This document shows positions 19,456 to 32,598 of a stretch of 64,000 nt of DNA, piece after piece; position 1 is the first letter of the stretch; every line of letters starts with the position of its first letter. The stretch is from Adiantum capillus-veneris (lineage: Eukaryota > Streptophyta > Polypodiopsida > Polypodiales > Pteridaceae). The position numbers were made by a program, and so were the translations under genes. The DNA lies in assembly GCA_014529385.2 (NCBI GenBank), contig CM043965.1, forward strand, positions 13,660,412 to 13,724,411, read 5' to 3'. The notes beneath the pieces are model-generated. The model saw only the letters and a program-made list of their open reading frames with translations. It ran no database searches and was not told where the DNA came from.

Positions 19456-21881
19456 ATGGGACCAAAGTTACATGTGATGTAGTATGTGTATGGCTGATGA
19501 GTGACTCTCGATGCTCCAAAATTGTAGTGATGAGAGTCGCAATGGAGAGCCCACAATTTGGATGGGAGAGGAAAGTGTGTAGGTCTAAGTTATGGCTGAA
19601 AATGTGAGAGAAGCAAGTTCGGATGTGATCAAAAGCTGAGCACTCTAGTAGTGTGTGGTACTCAGACTCTCGAACTTGCAGTGAGCATAATGTGCACAAT
19701 CGATTTGACTCTTCTCCATTGCCCCAACACCCTATCTCGCATCGAAGGAAATGGGAGCTAAGCCGAATTGTTGCGATAGTGCGTATCACGGACAAGGGAA
19801 TAGGCTCAAGCATGTAAGTGTGAGTACGGTTTCCTCTCTCAGCGAAGAACATGGTTTTGTAGTTGGGGGCAATATAGGTGGTGTAATGTATGAAGCGTGA
19901 CCCACCGGATTTCTCCCAAGCCGTAATACATTGGCGTTGTAGAAAAGCTTCATTCACTTGAGAGTCAATTGAAGCATCATGTAGCAAGTGTAATGCATCC
20001 CATCTCCCAAACCACTTCTTTATGTCTTGCATCCATCCCGTGCTCAAGATCTTGCTTTTATGCGTCTTTTGAACTTTTTTGCTTGCTTCCCATGCAATTG
20101 TAGGAAGTCGATGTGAGGGGTTTTGACGCATCTTTATCATGTACTCCACAACCCTTTCCATGCCCATAACCTCAATTGGAAGAGATCCCGACTCAAGAAG
20201 TAGGAGCATATATGGTGTTTGTGTCTTAACTTGGAGAAAGTTTGTAAGAAAACGCTTTTGGACATTCTCAAACTCTTTCCAAGTAGACTTTGAGATGCTC
20301 CCGCCCCACACTTCAACTCCATAAAGAAGAACCGGTGTCACCAATGCATCAAAAAGATACTTCTTGAGAACCCAACACTTGATGTTTCCCGCATTACACA
20401 TGTTCTCAAATGCATAATATGCTCTCTTTCCCGCTTCCAAACGACGCATAGCACATTCATGCCACTTGTGATTGGATGGAACCTCAAGGCCAAGGTACTT
20501 AAAGCTCTCAACAACTTCAAGTGTCTCGTTGTTGTACACAATGCATGGCTTCTCCTTATGGTTGGTTTTCACAAGAATAACCTTTGTTTTGGATTCATTT
20601 ACAATCAGCCCACTATGCAAGAAAAAGTTCTCAAGGACAACCATAAGCTTTTGTGCATCTTCTAAAGTGTGTGCTAGAAGCACTACATCATCCGCATACA
20701 ACAAAAGCATGATTACCGCATTGCAAATAGTGACCTCTTCAATGCCTTCTTCTTGTATAAAGTCAAGTACCATGTGTTCTAATTGATCGATGCATAGACC
20801 AAAGAGAGTTGGTGACAATGGACATCCTTGTTTAACCCCAATAGTGCTTACAAAAATTTCTGAAATTTCTCTTCCCATGCGCAATTGACAAATCACCTTC
20901 TCATATATTCGAGAAACCGCAAGCATAAACTCACTTGGCACTTGGAGTTCTTCCATCCTTCTCCACAAATTGTTACGTGGAATCATATCAAAGGCTTTCT
21001 TAAAGTCCACAAAACAACAATACAATCTCTTGCCTTTCAACCGATTTTCCTCCATGAGAACACGAAGAGTGACAAGATGATCAATGGTGCTATGGCATCG
21101 ACGAAAACCCGCTTGTCCCTTTGCACGCTTGTCATTCTCTTCAGCCCAATCACTCAATTTCATCTCCATTATGCACCCAAACAACTTTTCCATAAGAGAC
21201 CCAATCATTATAGTCCGGTAGTTGCTTACATTCTTTATATCCCCTCCTTTATGCAAAGGCTTAACCCAATTAGTATTCCAATCATAAGGCATACCATGTT
21301 GAAGTGCAAGGTTGAACATATCACACATCCACTCATGGGTAAAATCTCCCGTCCATTTGATCATCTCCGGCTTGATACCTTGAAGATCTCCCGTTTTGCG
21401 AGTGGCCAACTTTTCAAGCCCACCGCATACATCCTCAATAGTAAAAAAAGAGGGCATACATGGGAGTGAACCATAAAATGGCATTTTTTCAGTATTTTCT
21501 TGCTCATATAATTGCCTACAATGTGTGTACATATCCACTAGACTCAAGTTACCAAAATTCTCAACCCGCTTGCCTCTCAAGTTTCTCCAAAATCTTCCAC
21601 ATGCATGTGCCTTTTCTTGGACTTGAAATTCTTGTTGCTTTACTTCCCATCTTCTTCTCTTCTTTTGAATCAATGCCTTGTATGTATGCAAATGACTTTG
21701 ATAGTTGTCTTTGTCCATAGTTGCATCAAGCTTTATCAAGGACTTTCGAGCATCTTGACATTCTTTATCAAACCACCTTTTGCGTGATCTATCTTTGTTG
21801 ATACCATGGAGATGCTTTATGGCAAAGCATTCTTCCGCACAAGAACAAATAGCTTTCTTGAAAGCTTCCCATTTTAGTTTC
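19454..21881 (-). CDS. LINE reverse transcriptase with C-terminal CCHC finger
   Basis: The frame is open from about 21881 to the TAG at 19454-19456; an internal Met at 21739 gives 761 residues. The region before RT reads R-W-F-D-K-E-C. The RT includes F-V-D-F-K-K-A-F-D (motif A), G-V-K-Q-G-C-P-L-S-P (motif B) and L-L-Y-A-D-D-V-V-L-L (motif C with both aspartates). A thumb and a C-terminal C-x2-C-x8-H-x4-C finger follow (C-T-L-C...H-T-L-L-E-C). The protein would copy LINE RNA at nicked target DNA. The RT itself is intact, but no start or upstream endonuclease is in frame with it. Confidence 0.85.
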
Positions 21882-21933
21882 TAATGGTGCATCACATTGA
21901 AGCTTTGTCATCCATAATTTTTGCTCAACCATT

Positions 21934-22805
21934 TCAATGTACATTGGTGCCCGTTTGAAATCCATACATAGTGATAACTTCTTTCCTTTGGCTGAGATTA
22001 TCATGCTTAGTTGCTTCTCCACATGAAAGGTCAATACATAAGGTGCGATGGTCGGATTCCGGGGTCCATTGACCAAACATAAAACTCTTTATGCGATACA
22101 TGATGGCTTCAGAGAGTAGCATATAGTCAATCACACTATCCCCATTATGTCTCCTACATGTAAATCCATTGGTTCCACTCCACAAAGATATACCATTGGC
22201 AATGAGCATACCCGTGCTATTACACATGTGTAAAAGTAACTTTCCATAGTGATCCGGCTCTTTCTCATCCATTGAAGTACGATCATACAAGTGAACTTCC
22301 TCCAACTCCCTTGAAATGTATGGCATATCAAATTGTTGAGTATCATGTTGCAATGTTTTTGTACGAGCATTCATATCCCCAAATACAATAACATCACCTT
22401 CACCTTTGAAATAAGCAATGTCCTCTTCCAAATCAGAAAATGGTTGATCTCTATCCATGCAAGCATAAAAGGGAGAATCATGATGAGGAATGTAGCAACC
22501 GGCTACAAAAATGGGTGCTCTTTTTGGTGTCATAATTTTCAGCCATACATAACGTTTGTACTTGTCATCTTTCACAATTGATACAAAATCTTCCAATCCT
22601 TTCTTAACCATACATGCTAACCCTCCTTGTCCTCTTCATTGCTTGAGATTCTTTGACCACATCAATGAATGTACATTGTAATCCTCCAAGCCGTTAATCC
22701 TTTGTGTATCATGCTCCCAAGTTTCAACAAGAAGTACAACATCGGCTTTGCTTGTTAGTTCATCAATGCCAACCCCCACATTCCATGGGTATCCATTACA
22801 ATTCC

Positions 22806-22808
<3 letters not shown>
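21934..22808 (-). pseudogene. LINE APE-like endonuclease domain
   Basis: One frame runs from about 22808 down to 21934 with a single TGA near 22636-22638. It begins F-W-N-C-N-G at the (CT)n edge and passes L-V-E-T-W-E, G-D-M-N-A-R-T, S-V-I-D-Y-M-L-L-S and S-D-H-R-T-L. These are the catalytic and metal-binding blocks of APE-type endonucleases (E, D/N, D and H positions all present). The enzyme nicks target DNA to prime reverse transcription. A frameshift near 21960 disconnects it from the RT. Confidence 0.8.

Positions 22809-22866
<58 letters not shown>
22809..22866 (+). repeat. (AG)n microsatellite at the LINE 5' boundary
   Basis: About 29 AG units abut the first endonuclease codons of the minus-strand LINE. 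On the LINE strand it is (CT)n, the same phase family as the (TC)n beyond its 3' tail. Confidence 0.95.
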
Positions 22867-22871
<5 letters not shown>

Positions 22872-22938
22872 CTCTCCTCTCGTGGACTATGGTGGGTGCT
22901 TTGTCTGAGAAGGCAAAGGTCCTGGAAAGTGTCACGTT

Positions 22939-23053
22939 TGTCAGGACAAGGGTCCTATGGGGCAAGGCCCAAACCTAGGGGGTCAGGGACCTTGGCCAAG
23001 GGCCTGGACTGGACCAGTGTGGACTGGGGATCCGCTTAGGGCAAGAGCTAGGA
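22939..23053 (+). repeat. LTR-like end, left copy
   Basis: 115 bp beginning TGTCAGGAC, about 96% identical to 28592-28706. Downstream similarity is lost after ...gagctagga. Confidence 0.6.
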
Positions 23054-23318
23054 TTAAGGGCCCGAACACAAGCTTTCAAGCACATTAAGGGCCGCCATGA
23101 GCACCATCTTCCTAGCTGGTTTCTGTGAAATTGTACACATCTTTACCACTCGATCAAAGAAAATGGGACTTTCGATTTTCAAAGCATGATGTCGGCATCA
23201 AGGCGGATAACCGTCATGCTAGCATTTGCAATTGGCAATTGAGAAGCCAATGGCAAGGATTGGTTTGCGATGTGTTGCTTAAGGTAAATTATGAGTGTTG
23301 TTATTAAAATTATGTGTG

Positions 23319-26300
23319 AGCAAGGCTTATTACAGATATACAACACCAACCAAGGCTGCAATCGGCAAGGAAAGAACCTACGACAGGTCGCGGCATGTGA
23401 TCAATCAGGTGAGCATTATTTTTATTTTTCAGTTTATGTGGCACAATGTTACAAACCCTGATGTATATTTGTATCAAGCAACAAAGGTGCGTGCATTTTA
23501 CGCACTCCACGCACACATACGGCTTCTGACAGTTCTCATAAGCACTCACATTTTGTTGCATACTTTGATGGAAAGTGCCAATTCCTTAGCACCTCAAGAC
23601 AACCAGCATGGCCTTTTACTGGTCAACATATTAAGCACAATCTTGGTAGTCATTACCATGATTTGGACTAAGGAGCATGGCTTCGATAGAGATAACCTTT
23701 ACACAGGGTTTTACAAGGCACGATTGTCAGAGCCAACTCAGGCATGCCCTGTGCCTTATAAGGCATCGATAGTTGGCAAGGCCGATTATTCTTTCAATTC
23801 TAGGCAGTAGGCAATTGGAAATGGTGAAGTTGAATCCACAGTGACCGTGTCTATTGAACCAAACATTATTATCCGGCAAATCCTTCTTGGTTTTCTTCTT
23901 GCTGGTGACTCATTTGATTCTTCCAGTAGCAAGCTTCGTCAGTAAGTGTACTGGATAAGGTACGCAATTGATTTTTTTGGTTATGCAACATCTGTTTGAT
24001 AGCTACGATATGCAATAGACGTACACATAATATACATACACTTTAGGAATGCACATCACAAGCATGGCCTGTGAAAATTCCTGTAAGTACCAAAACGTGG
24101 ATTTGTTTAAAGATTGGAATGACGCATGGAAAAATTGCAATCTTTAAACAGACATGCATGGCCTTTTATTGCACTTGTTTTTGAAGGAAGCAAGGCTTCA
24201 ATTTACGACTCTTACATTAAACTGTTTTCCATTTGGGGTATGCTATGAGCACACGCCCTTGGGGAAGTTCTCCCTATGCCTACAATATATTTCAGGCCAA
24301 CTTTTTCTCACGCAACGGAGATGAAGATCTACATTTGAGCGAGTTTTTCTTCCCACATCTCAAGACAACTGGTTACATCATGATGACCAGGTTAGACCAT
24401 GTTCAATATTGTTTATTTTTTTCATGTTTATACATTTACATTGGAAACTAATGCTTGTGTAAAGCAAAGTTCTTTGACAATTTTTCATGAAGCAAGGCTT
24501 CTCCCTTGTGCCAAGGTATTGCCCAATGACTCAGAATCATGAGCAGTGGCACACAAGATTGACAAACTGGCAAAATAGGGAATACCACCTCACAAAATCC
24601 CTACCAGTTTACGGCACTAATGGTTTTGGCCCTCACGTTTGAGGCCATCACTCTGGCCAAGGGATTCACAATCTGTATGCATGGCATGCTAACTAGGTGG
24701 CATAAATTCCACCGCTTCAAAGATTACGCTTCCGCTATCACACCAGGCACTCTATCACAGACATACTAAGTTCTGGATAGTTTAAATTTATGGTTGCTGT
24801 CAACGCACACTACCACTAAATGGAACCTAAATCTACAACATATTTCACAGGCAAAGTGCCATTTTAAGTCATTTTTCTAAAGTCACGACCCCATACATGG
24901 TAAGAGGGTCAAGGTGTGGCTTGTGTTTTCTGTCCCCTCTCTCGATGAGAGCGTTGTACAGTAAAATGGTTGCATGTTCATAGGATAAGATGCCAATCAG
25001 GCATAAGATGTATACGAGCACATAGCTTGGGCACACACTCTAAAAACTTAAGGAAGTTCCTCCGCCCAGCACGCTCTTCTTTTCGTTCTCTATCTCTCTC
25101 TTTCAGGAAAAAATGAAAATCTTCTAAGAAGCTTTTGGTACATGTTTTGCTCGTGAGTCAGCTTGAGCCAAGGTGCCCTAACTCACAGCTAGCACGTGGC
25201 CAAGATGCTACTCAAATTAGTCTTCATCGGTTTGTCGATTGAACACTATTTTGCATAAGGACTATTAGCCAAACAGGCTAAGAGCCGTTGTCAAGCCAAG
25301 GGTAAGACCCACCTATTGGTATTCCTTGGATGCTTGTTCTCAAGATCGAATAGCTCTACCCAGTGGAGTACACATTGACGTTAATTGACAAGGAAGAGTC
25401 TTGTCATTACGGATGTTTAGGGTGTCATTTTTGCACTACATGTTTTCAGGGCGACACTCAAGTTGAGTTTATACTAATCTTCAACTCACTGCAGCTGATC
25501 TCTACAAGAAAGTATAGATGCAGAAATTAGTTGTGACAGCATTGCTGTCCATAAGAGCTCGACAGTTCACTTGTGTGGGTCTCATGCTCTCTCTATAGCA
25601 CTACAGAGTGTCTATGGACCTCTGTTTTGGGGTAAGACCCGACGGGTGATTGCTACATCACCCCATAGGAATTAAGGATCACAGTTTGATCTGCATTGAG
25701 GATCGCAGTTGATCTCTCCCAGTTATACTTTCAAGGAAAGCCTTCCGCAATCTACCACGCGGTTGACTATGTTGGTTACCGTTGTTGGGAAAACAAGAGC
25801 AAGGGGCACCTCTATAGCAATGTCTCCCAATAGCGCTTAAGACACAAGATCAGCACCACAAACGGTATCAAAAGAACCTCAACAAAACCACAACTCAAAG
25901 ACAAGTGATCTCTTGGGAATTTACCAGCACGCGCCCACCCAAAAGACCACCATGAAAACTAGGAAGCACTTACCCTGGCATGGATTTACAGCACACGCCG
26001 ACCAATGCACTTGAGAGAAAGAGCTTTCAACTTCACCAAATAACTCTTCAAAAACACAATTTTGAAGTGTACACACATCTCGAAACAAGAGAGCTTCCAC
26101 AATCTACCATACACCAAACTGCCTGCAAGCTGCCATGTCCTGTGCGCTGTGGGAAATAGACTGTATCTCCCAAACCATAACTCCAAAAGGGATGCTTTCA
26201 AGCCTCAAAAATTCTCTGTATTTTCTACAACAAAAGCTCTGAGGACCACAAATTTCAATTCTATGTACCTCTATGTGCAAAATTGGCGCAAACAGCAAGC

Positions 26301-27527
26301 TGCCATGGCCCGACTACGCGTAGGAAGGCTAGTCGAGGGCAAAAAACTGCATCCAAAAGCACCAAGGAGACACAACAAGCTAAAACCTAAAAATTTATGA
26401 TATTTGACTGAACTTTTTAAGTTTGTAAATGAGTATAAGTTATATACAAGCCTCGCTTCAAAAAACCCACTCACGGGCACTTACAGTAGCCCGACAGCTG
26501 TCACTGGACTAGCGACTTGCAGTGCATGTACATGTGCTTACTAAAGCAAGATAAAAACCTCACAAAAATAAATCCCGCACACACTTTTGACATCGGGCGT
26601 CATGTCCGTATGTACAAATTTACAAAAAATGGGGTTCTCAAAATGCGCGTAACACCGTTATCTGCTAGTTGAGCAGGTTCTACAAGGCGTCTTACCAAGG
26701 GGTTTGACTACATAGATTCTAAATCCAAGGGCTTGGATTGCAAAGGCAACACCCAGGGTTTCCACTGCAAAGCTATTTGTTTTCTCAGGTAGGGGAGGTG
26801 CTCCTCTCCATTTGAATACGGGTAAGTGAACATTACGTTCAAATCTCCAGGTACGCATCTATTGATTTGGTGTTATTCCATTTTTAGTATGCTTTGCTCG
26901 GTTTTTCAAAACGTATAAGTACACTTGAATGTTACAGAGCCATGCCAAGGGCATGTCGGCACAAAGTATTCTGTCCAATCTATCTTTCTGTCTTATGCTG
27001 TTATGAACCTACTTGTAGGGTTCAATTTGTCAAATGGGATACAACATGGTCTAGGAACTCAAGGAGTTCGGTTTAGCCAGTGTGGAGCAAGGCTAATGAG
27101 GGTCCCTGTCACTCTCATCGTAGAGTGTTTGCAGTTACCTCCACACATAAGTATATATTGTATTTGAAGGATGTTGTTTTGTTACACATCCTTACATGAG
27201 ACATATTCCACATGTGGAGAATATGAGTCTCTGGACTGACACTGGTGCCATTATTTCAATTATGCGTCACGACAAAGTCCATAGGTGCTGGTCACATCTG
27301 TTTTCTAGACCATTTTTAGCACGACGTATCGGGAGAAATTTCGTGGCCAAAATTCTTAGGATACTTAGAATGACTTGTTAAGGTACAAGTACTGCTAAAC
27401 AACATTACAGATGGTTGTTTATACATATAGCAAGGCTATAATTTGTTAATGAAAAAGTTTCATTGTATGTACCTAGCAGCGATCAATGTTTCACCTTCCA
27501 TTGTGATTCAGATGTTTCAGCAAGGCT
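23319..27527 (+). repeat. Dispersed AGCAAGGCT micro-palindromes
   Basis: The nonamer AGCAAGGCT (AGC and GCT around an AAG loop) occurs at 23319, 24189, 24491, 27086, 27429 and 27519, all on the plus strand. Flanks extend the pairing in different ways: GAAGC...GCTTC at 24187-24199 and 24489-24501, and TATAGC...GCTATA at 27426-27440. Related AGCATGGCT/C forms occur at 23674 and 24061. They lie only in the non-coding interior of the 22939-28706 element, as far as I looked. Confidence 0.55.
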
Positions 27528-27673
27528 AGCAAAAGATTGCTACTAAAAGTATTTAGTTCTTTTCAGAACTATTTACATTCCTTTTAATGCGTGCTAGGCG
27601 CATCACATTTTCCATAAATATTGGCAAGGATCATTAGGGATATACAAGTTCGGGTTCGTTTTTGCTAAATGCA

Positions 27674-28204
27674 TGCACACTAGGTGTTATGGGTCCTAGT
27701 GTTTAACAAAGGATGATTTGGAATGGCATGCATATTCCTTAAGTTGCTTCTTATGAAGCATTTTTCACTCTTAGTGCAATATCTCTAGGCGATTACTTTT
27801 GGGTCTACTAATCACCATTAGAGGTCATGGCTCGGTTTGGGTGTTTGTGGATTTCTCAAGTTAGCCACGATGGTTATTCCAGACATTGTTGCTTCCTCAA
27901 TGATGTTACATGATATTGTGATTCCCATTTACCAGTCATCTGGGATGATTGTCTGTAAACCGTGAGGAAAACACATTTCAGTACTGTCAGTTATCCAAGC
28001 GGATAGGCAGATTACAAAGTGTAATCTGGGGCTAAAGGATATGCAAAGTGCGTACATTAGCACCAAGCATATCCAATTAATAAGCATTTATTGATCTATT
28101 TGGAGTTTACTTACTATAAGTTAAATCATTCTTGTATTCTACATGCTAGGATAAAGGTTTGTTATTGCATACACACTAGGTGTTATGGGCCCTAGTGTTT
28201 AACA
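27674..28204 (+). repeat. Repeated hairpin CACTAGG...CCTAGTG, two copies
   Basis: Near-identical ~32-base segments end at 27708 and 28204, with cores at about 27678-27701 and 28173-28196. Each has a 7-bp stem (CACTAGG/CCTAGTG) and a 10-base loop differing at one base. They are about 495 bases apart near the 3' end of the non-coding element. Confidence 0.6.
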
Positions 28205-28578
28205 CTCTTTTGTCTGAGGCGGCATGAGACTACATCTCCAGTTGTTTCAAGGATGAAACCTCTCTTTCAAATGGAAGGAGTAAATCATCAATCATTCCTG
28301 TAACTTAAGTTATGAGCATGTTATAAACAAAGGTTTATGTTTTGCAACTTAAGAAAGGACAATAAGACATGCTAAGAGCATAAACTTGCTACGCACATAA
28401 AATATATGTGGCTACACCAATTAGAGGTTCTAAGAGCATACATTACAACTTTTGATATGATTCTTATGGTATGGTTTTTAAGATGACTTGACTAGTCTAC
28501 AATCAAGTCTATTGCTTTACAAATTTTGTGAAAACTTATTCTTTTCACTCTAGTTTTTGAGGACGAAAACTCTTCCTT

Positions 28579-28588
28579 AAGGGGGGAT
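28579..28588 (+). other. Polypurine tract before the right LTR-like copy
   Basis: AAGGGGGGAT lies four bases before TGTCAGGAC at 28592. It is the normal plus-strand primer of LTR retrotransposons and sets the element's orientation as plus. Confidence 0.6.
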
Positions 28589-28591
28589 TAA

Positions 28592-28706
28592 TGTCAGGAC
28601 AAGGGTCCTACGGGGAAAGGCCCAAACCTAGGGGGTCAGGGACCTAAGCCAAGGGCCTGGACTGGACCAGTGTGGACTGGGGATCCGCTTAGGGGAAGAG
28701 CTAGGA
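28592..28706 (+). repeat. LTR-like end, right copy
   Basis: Matches 22939-23053 over 115 bp with about five differences. The LTR may continue past 28706 where the left copy no longer aligns. Confidence 0.6.
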
Positions 28707-28795
28707 GCTAGCCTTAGATAAAGGGCGGTAGGGAGGAGGATCCTATGTCTCAGTTCCCTAGGTCTTACAACATTGATGGTTTTTTGGCCACATGG

Positions 28796-29592
<797 letters not shown>

Positions 29593-30155
29593 TCTTCTGG
29601 TGCCACCAGCAAGGAGTGTTTGATTGCTCCTAGTTGAGGTTGAAAGCCGAGTTTGAAGTCAACTGGCGGTTGGCGAATGGCGTGGAAAAACGTTTATGGT
29701 CAAATATCAAGTTAGGAGAGATGATGGAGCCAAGCATTGCCCCCCTTTTCATAGGGATTGAAGACCCAAAAGATTGAGTAGCAAATTTTGAGCTATGGTT
29801 ATTGTCAATGCGCATCATGACACACATAGAGAAGCTGTAGAGAATGCAATTACTGATGGACAGATGTGCGTAGGTTTGGCTTGATGGTCTAAAGCGTGGC
29901 AATCAAAGCTCATGGTAGGATTCATGGACCCAATTTCTTAGGCAGTTTTGGAAGACAATTTTTTCGAACGAAAGCGGGTGCAAAGCTAAAGGTGTTGCAT
30001 CAAGATGTAAGTCAAGATTTTGTGGTTTTTGTTGAGCATTTTGAAGCTTGCTGGAAGAAATTGGAGGTTGCTACGAGGTTTAGAAAAAACCAATACTTCA
30101 AGTTATCAAAGTTCCTTGATTGACAGCATCCAAAGATTAGAGAAAAGGTGGAGTT
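29593..30155 (+). pseudogene. Gag-like remnant between repeat copies A and B
   Basis: Between the two repeat copies one frame gives F-E-L-W-L-L-S-M-R-I-M-T-H-I-E-K-L and later W-L-D-G-L-K-R-G, then F-L-R-Q-F-W-K. These have the tryptophan/aromatic pattern of a Ty3-type capsid, interrupted by several stops. A separate frame at 29896-30123 encodes 75 basic residues with no clear domain. If A and B are LTRs, the element has lost everything but part of gag. The first bases after copy A (tggtgccaccagc) could be a primer site but are not a standard match. Confidence 0.35.
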
Positions 30156-30357
30156 TGGCATGGTATGTTGTGGTTGGTGTTGTGGGAGGTAGTTGTCGTT
30201 GACTGACAAGCGGACATTGGAGTTCAACAATGATGATGTGGTAGGTGCCCTGTAGGGTGCTTTTTCACGTGACCCCTAGAGGCCTCTTTTATTGAGGAGA
30301 AGGGTGAACACTAGTGCTAGCGCTAGTGCCCCCAAGGTCTTGAGGCAGAGGATAAAT

Positions 30358-30503
30358 GAGAGAGAGTGAAGTGGAGTCAACCAAGAAGGATTTAAACTCT
30401 TTAAAAGATACCAAAAAGGGGTGGACATGTGAGAGAGAGTGAAGTGGAGTTGACCAAGAAGGATTTAAACTCTTTAAAAGATACCAAAAAGGGGTGGACA
30501 TGT
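30358..30503 (+). repeat. 73-bp tandem duplication
   Basis: gagagagagtgaagtggagt... to ...ggggtggacatgt is repeated at 30358 and 30431 with only a few base changes. Confidence 0.85.
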
Positions 30504-30788
30504 GTTTGAAGCTAGTCGAGTTACTAAAAATGGACCAAAACTCCTATAAAACAAACTTTTTGATCATTTGTAGGGGCTTTTTACCCGACTAACGAAGGAG
30601 GTTCCGTCAAAGTGATAAGGATGAGAGTGTGTAGAGTTTTTGGTGTTGAATGAAGCTAGGGGTTCCCCACAATCTGTCTATTCCCCCACACCCCCTTTTC
30701 TCTTCTTTGGTGCTCTTTGTGTATGTGCCGGTTCCAGTGGATGTGTGTGCCCAAAGAGCCGCAAATCGTTTTGTGGTACCATCACACA

Positions 30789-30910
<122 letters not shown>

Positions 30911-31199
30911 TCTACGTGTGTTGGTGGTATGTGTGATAGAAGCTATGCAAATGGTGCATGCGTTCTGATTCCCAAAGTGCACGAGCGTGTTTTTGTCTTG
31001 ATAAGCATGTTGATGCATTGGTTTATGTGTAAACGATGGTTTGCTAGAGCGAGTTGGCTGTTTTGAAGGTGTCTTTTGAGAGGATAGGGGTGGTGTGAAT
31101 ACCTTGGGCTATAGAGAGGCATTTGTTTATGTGTTGGGTGTGTTCCCCATGCCCCCTCTCCAAAGTGTATAAGTGACTGAGATGCGGATATTCTTAGGT

Positions 31200-31900
31200 G
31201 CGTGTGTCCTCTATGTCAACAATAGTATCACCAAAACTAAGATCAATGCACGATACTTCTATCATCCAAAAACTTATGATTACAAAACCAGGTTTTGCAA
31301 GTGAAGACTTCTTAATCCTAGTAGCATACAAAGCATCTAAAAGTGTGAAAGAACTATCATCGCAGTAGTAAGAACAATCTTTTCAATTCCTTGAATTGGA
31401 TAAAAGGCATTGTTGGTATAGGTGGTAGTATTCTTATTGGTGCAAATCTTAATAGAAGTGAAAGAATCACAATGAGATGTATTATGCTTAGTTGCACGAG
31501 TGTCAAAGTACTACACATGAGCGATAGAATTTGCAAAGAAGTGTATGAAATGGTTGCATTTGCCTCTTTATTTTGAGCCTCTCTAGCCTTAAGGTTAGGG
31601 CATCTCTTGATCAGACGATCATTTAACCTAAAATAAGGATATTTCAACTTCTTCTAGCTACCTTTATCACGAGAGTTCTCATACCTTTGTTATTTGAAAA
31701 TCAATAGCTATAGGGACAATCCTGCTACTTACAAAGGCATTTAAAGTGGCAATAGAGGCATTTTTCTCTCGCATTTGTGTAACCACAAATGCTTGTTCAA
31801 TAGCATGATGCTTAGCCCTATTTTTGTGTGGATTGTGCCTCTTGTAATAGTACAGAGAGAAGACAATCAATAATTACATCATGAGAATTATTAGTGTGCA
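31200..31900 (-). pseudogene. Copia-type gag/protease fragment (minus strand)
   Basis: On the minus strand a decayed zinc knuckle (Y-P-Y-F-R-L-N-D-R-L-I-K-R-C-P-N-L-K, about 31560-31645) is followed by a protease-like stretch, Y-F-D-T-R-A-T-K-H-N-T-S-H (about 31480-31525). Its pattern matches the copia D-S-G-A-T-K-H-M-T active-site region with Gly replaced by Arg. The Lys/His-rich frame at 31679-31870 would be the gag C-terminus. Frames are broken and no LTRs were found, so this is a relic. The interval 31901-32598 may hold more of it but shows no domain. Confidence 0.5.
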
Positions 31901-32598
31901 GATACATTGTTAGGACATACGTTGGGGTAACATTTTTCATGATCAAAAGCATTTCCATATAGGTGTTTTGGACAAAAAACATATGTTCAAACTATTTAGT
32001 GTTGGGACACCTCCTCAATGATAGCTTGGAGCTTATACAAAAACACTTCTGCATTGCTAATCTTTTGAGCTATAGCTGACCCTCCATCAAAACCTTCTAA
32101 GCTCAACCTCCCATCTATGATCTGACCAAGTTGGGCATTTTCTATGATTTGAGCTCAACACTTGGTCTACTCAATCAAGATAGGAGCTCTGGCACTCTTT
32201 AACAATGACCTTTTTTGCAAGAAAGAAATGGTTCTAATGTGCCTAAATACCACCCATGGCGATCTCGTCAAAATGTGTATCATATCATGTGAGTTAAAAG
32301 GAAAGGATTATTAATAGTCCAAATGTACACATTACAAAGGGGTAAGGGTTTTCTAAATAGGTCCATAATGTGTAGCATAACTTGTAGTAATAATCTCTTG
32401 AAAGCACGTGATATACAGATCTTTTGATGAGTGATCGATCCATGATAACTATTGCCTATAGATGAATTCAATTAGCAATTCCTCTATTTTTATAAGGTGA
32501 AAACACAATTTGTTAAGACAATGAGTCAAAGCCTAATAAGAAGGTAGATTTGGACAAGGCAAAGAGTCAAAAAAGCCCAAGATTTTCAAGATAGACAG

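Larger units (their letters stand above)
19423..22808 (-). mobile_element. LINE (non-LTR retrotransposon) with endonuclease and RT
   Basis: A minus-strand element encodes an APE-type endonuclease followed by a reverse transcriptase with a C-terminal Cys/His finger. It starts at the endonuclease N-terminus directly after a (CT)n run and ends in a (TCTA)n tail running into (TC)n. There is no separate gag-like ORF1, so it is either 5'-truncated or from a single-ORF family. One in-frame TGA and at least one frameshift separate endonuclease and RT, so it is inactive. Clade assignment needs a tree. The microsatellite tail rather than poly(A) argues against a typical plant L1. Confidence 0.85.
22939..28706 (+). 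mobile_element. Large apparently non-coding LTR-type element (LARD-like)
   Basis: A 115-bp segment starting TGTCAGGACAAGGGTCCT occurs at 22939-23053 and again at 28592-28706 with about five mismatches. The second copy is preceded by AAGGGGGGAT, a polypurine tract, as expected at the start of a 3' LTR. Between them lie 5.5 kb without any gag or pol similarity that I can see; the short ORFs there have no domains. This suggests a large retrotransposon derivative mobilised in trans. Similarity of the ends stops at 23053 and 28706, so the true LTR length and the 3' boundary are unresolved and the 5' LTR may be truncated. No target duplication was identified. Confidence 0.5.

Noticed and set aside
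20139-21787. Plus-strand ORFs opposite the LINE RT
   Set aside because: Shadows of the minus-strand RT, which carries clear catalytic motifs.
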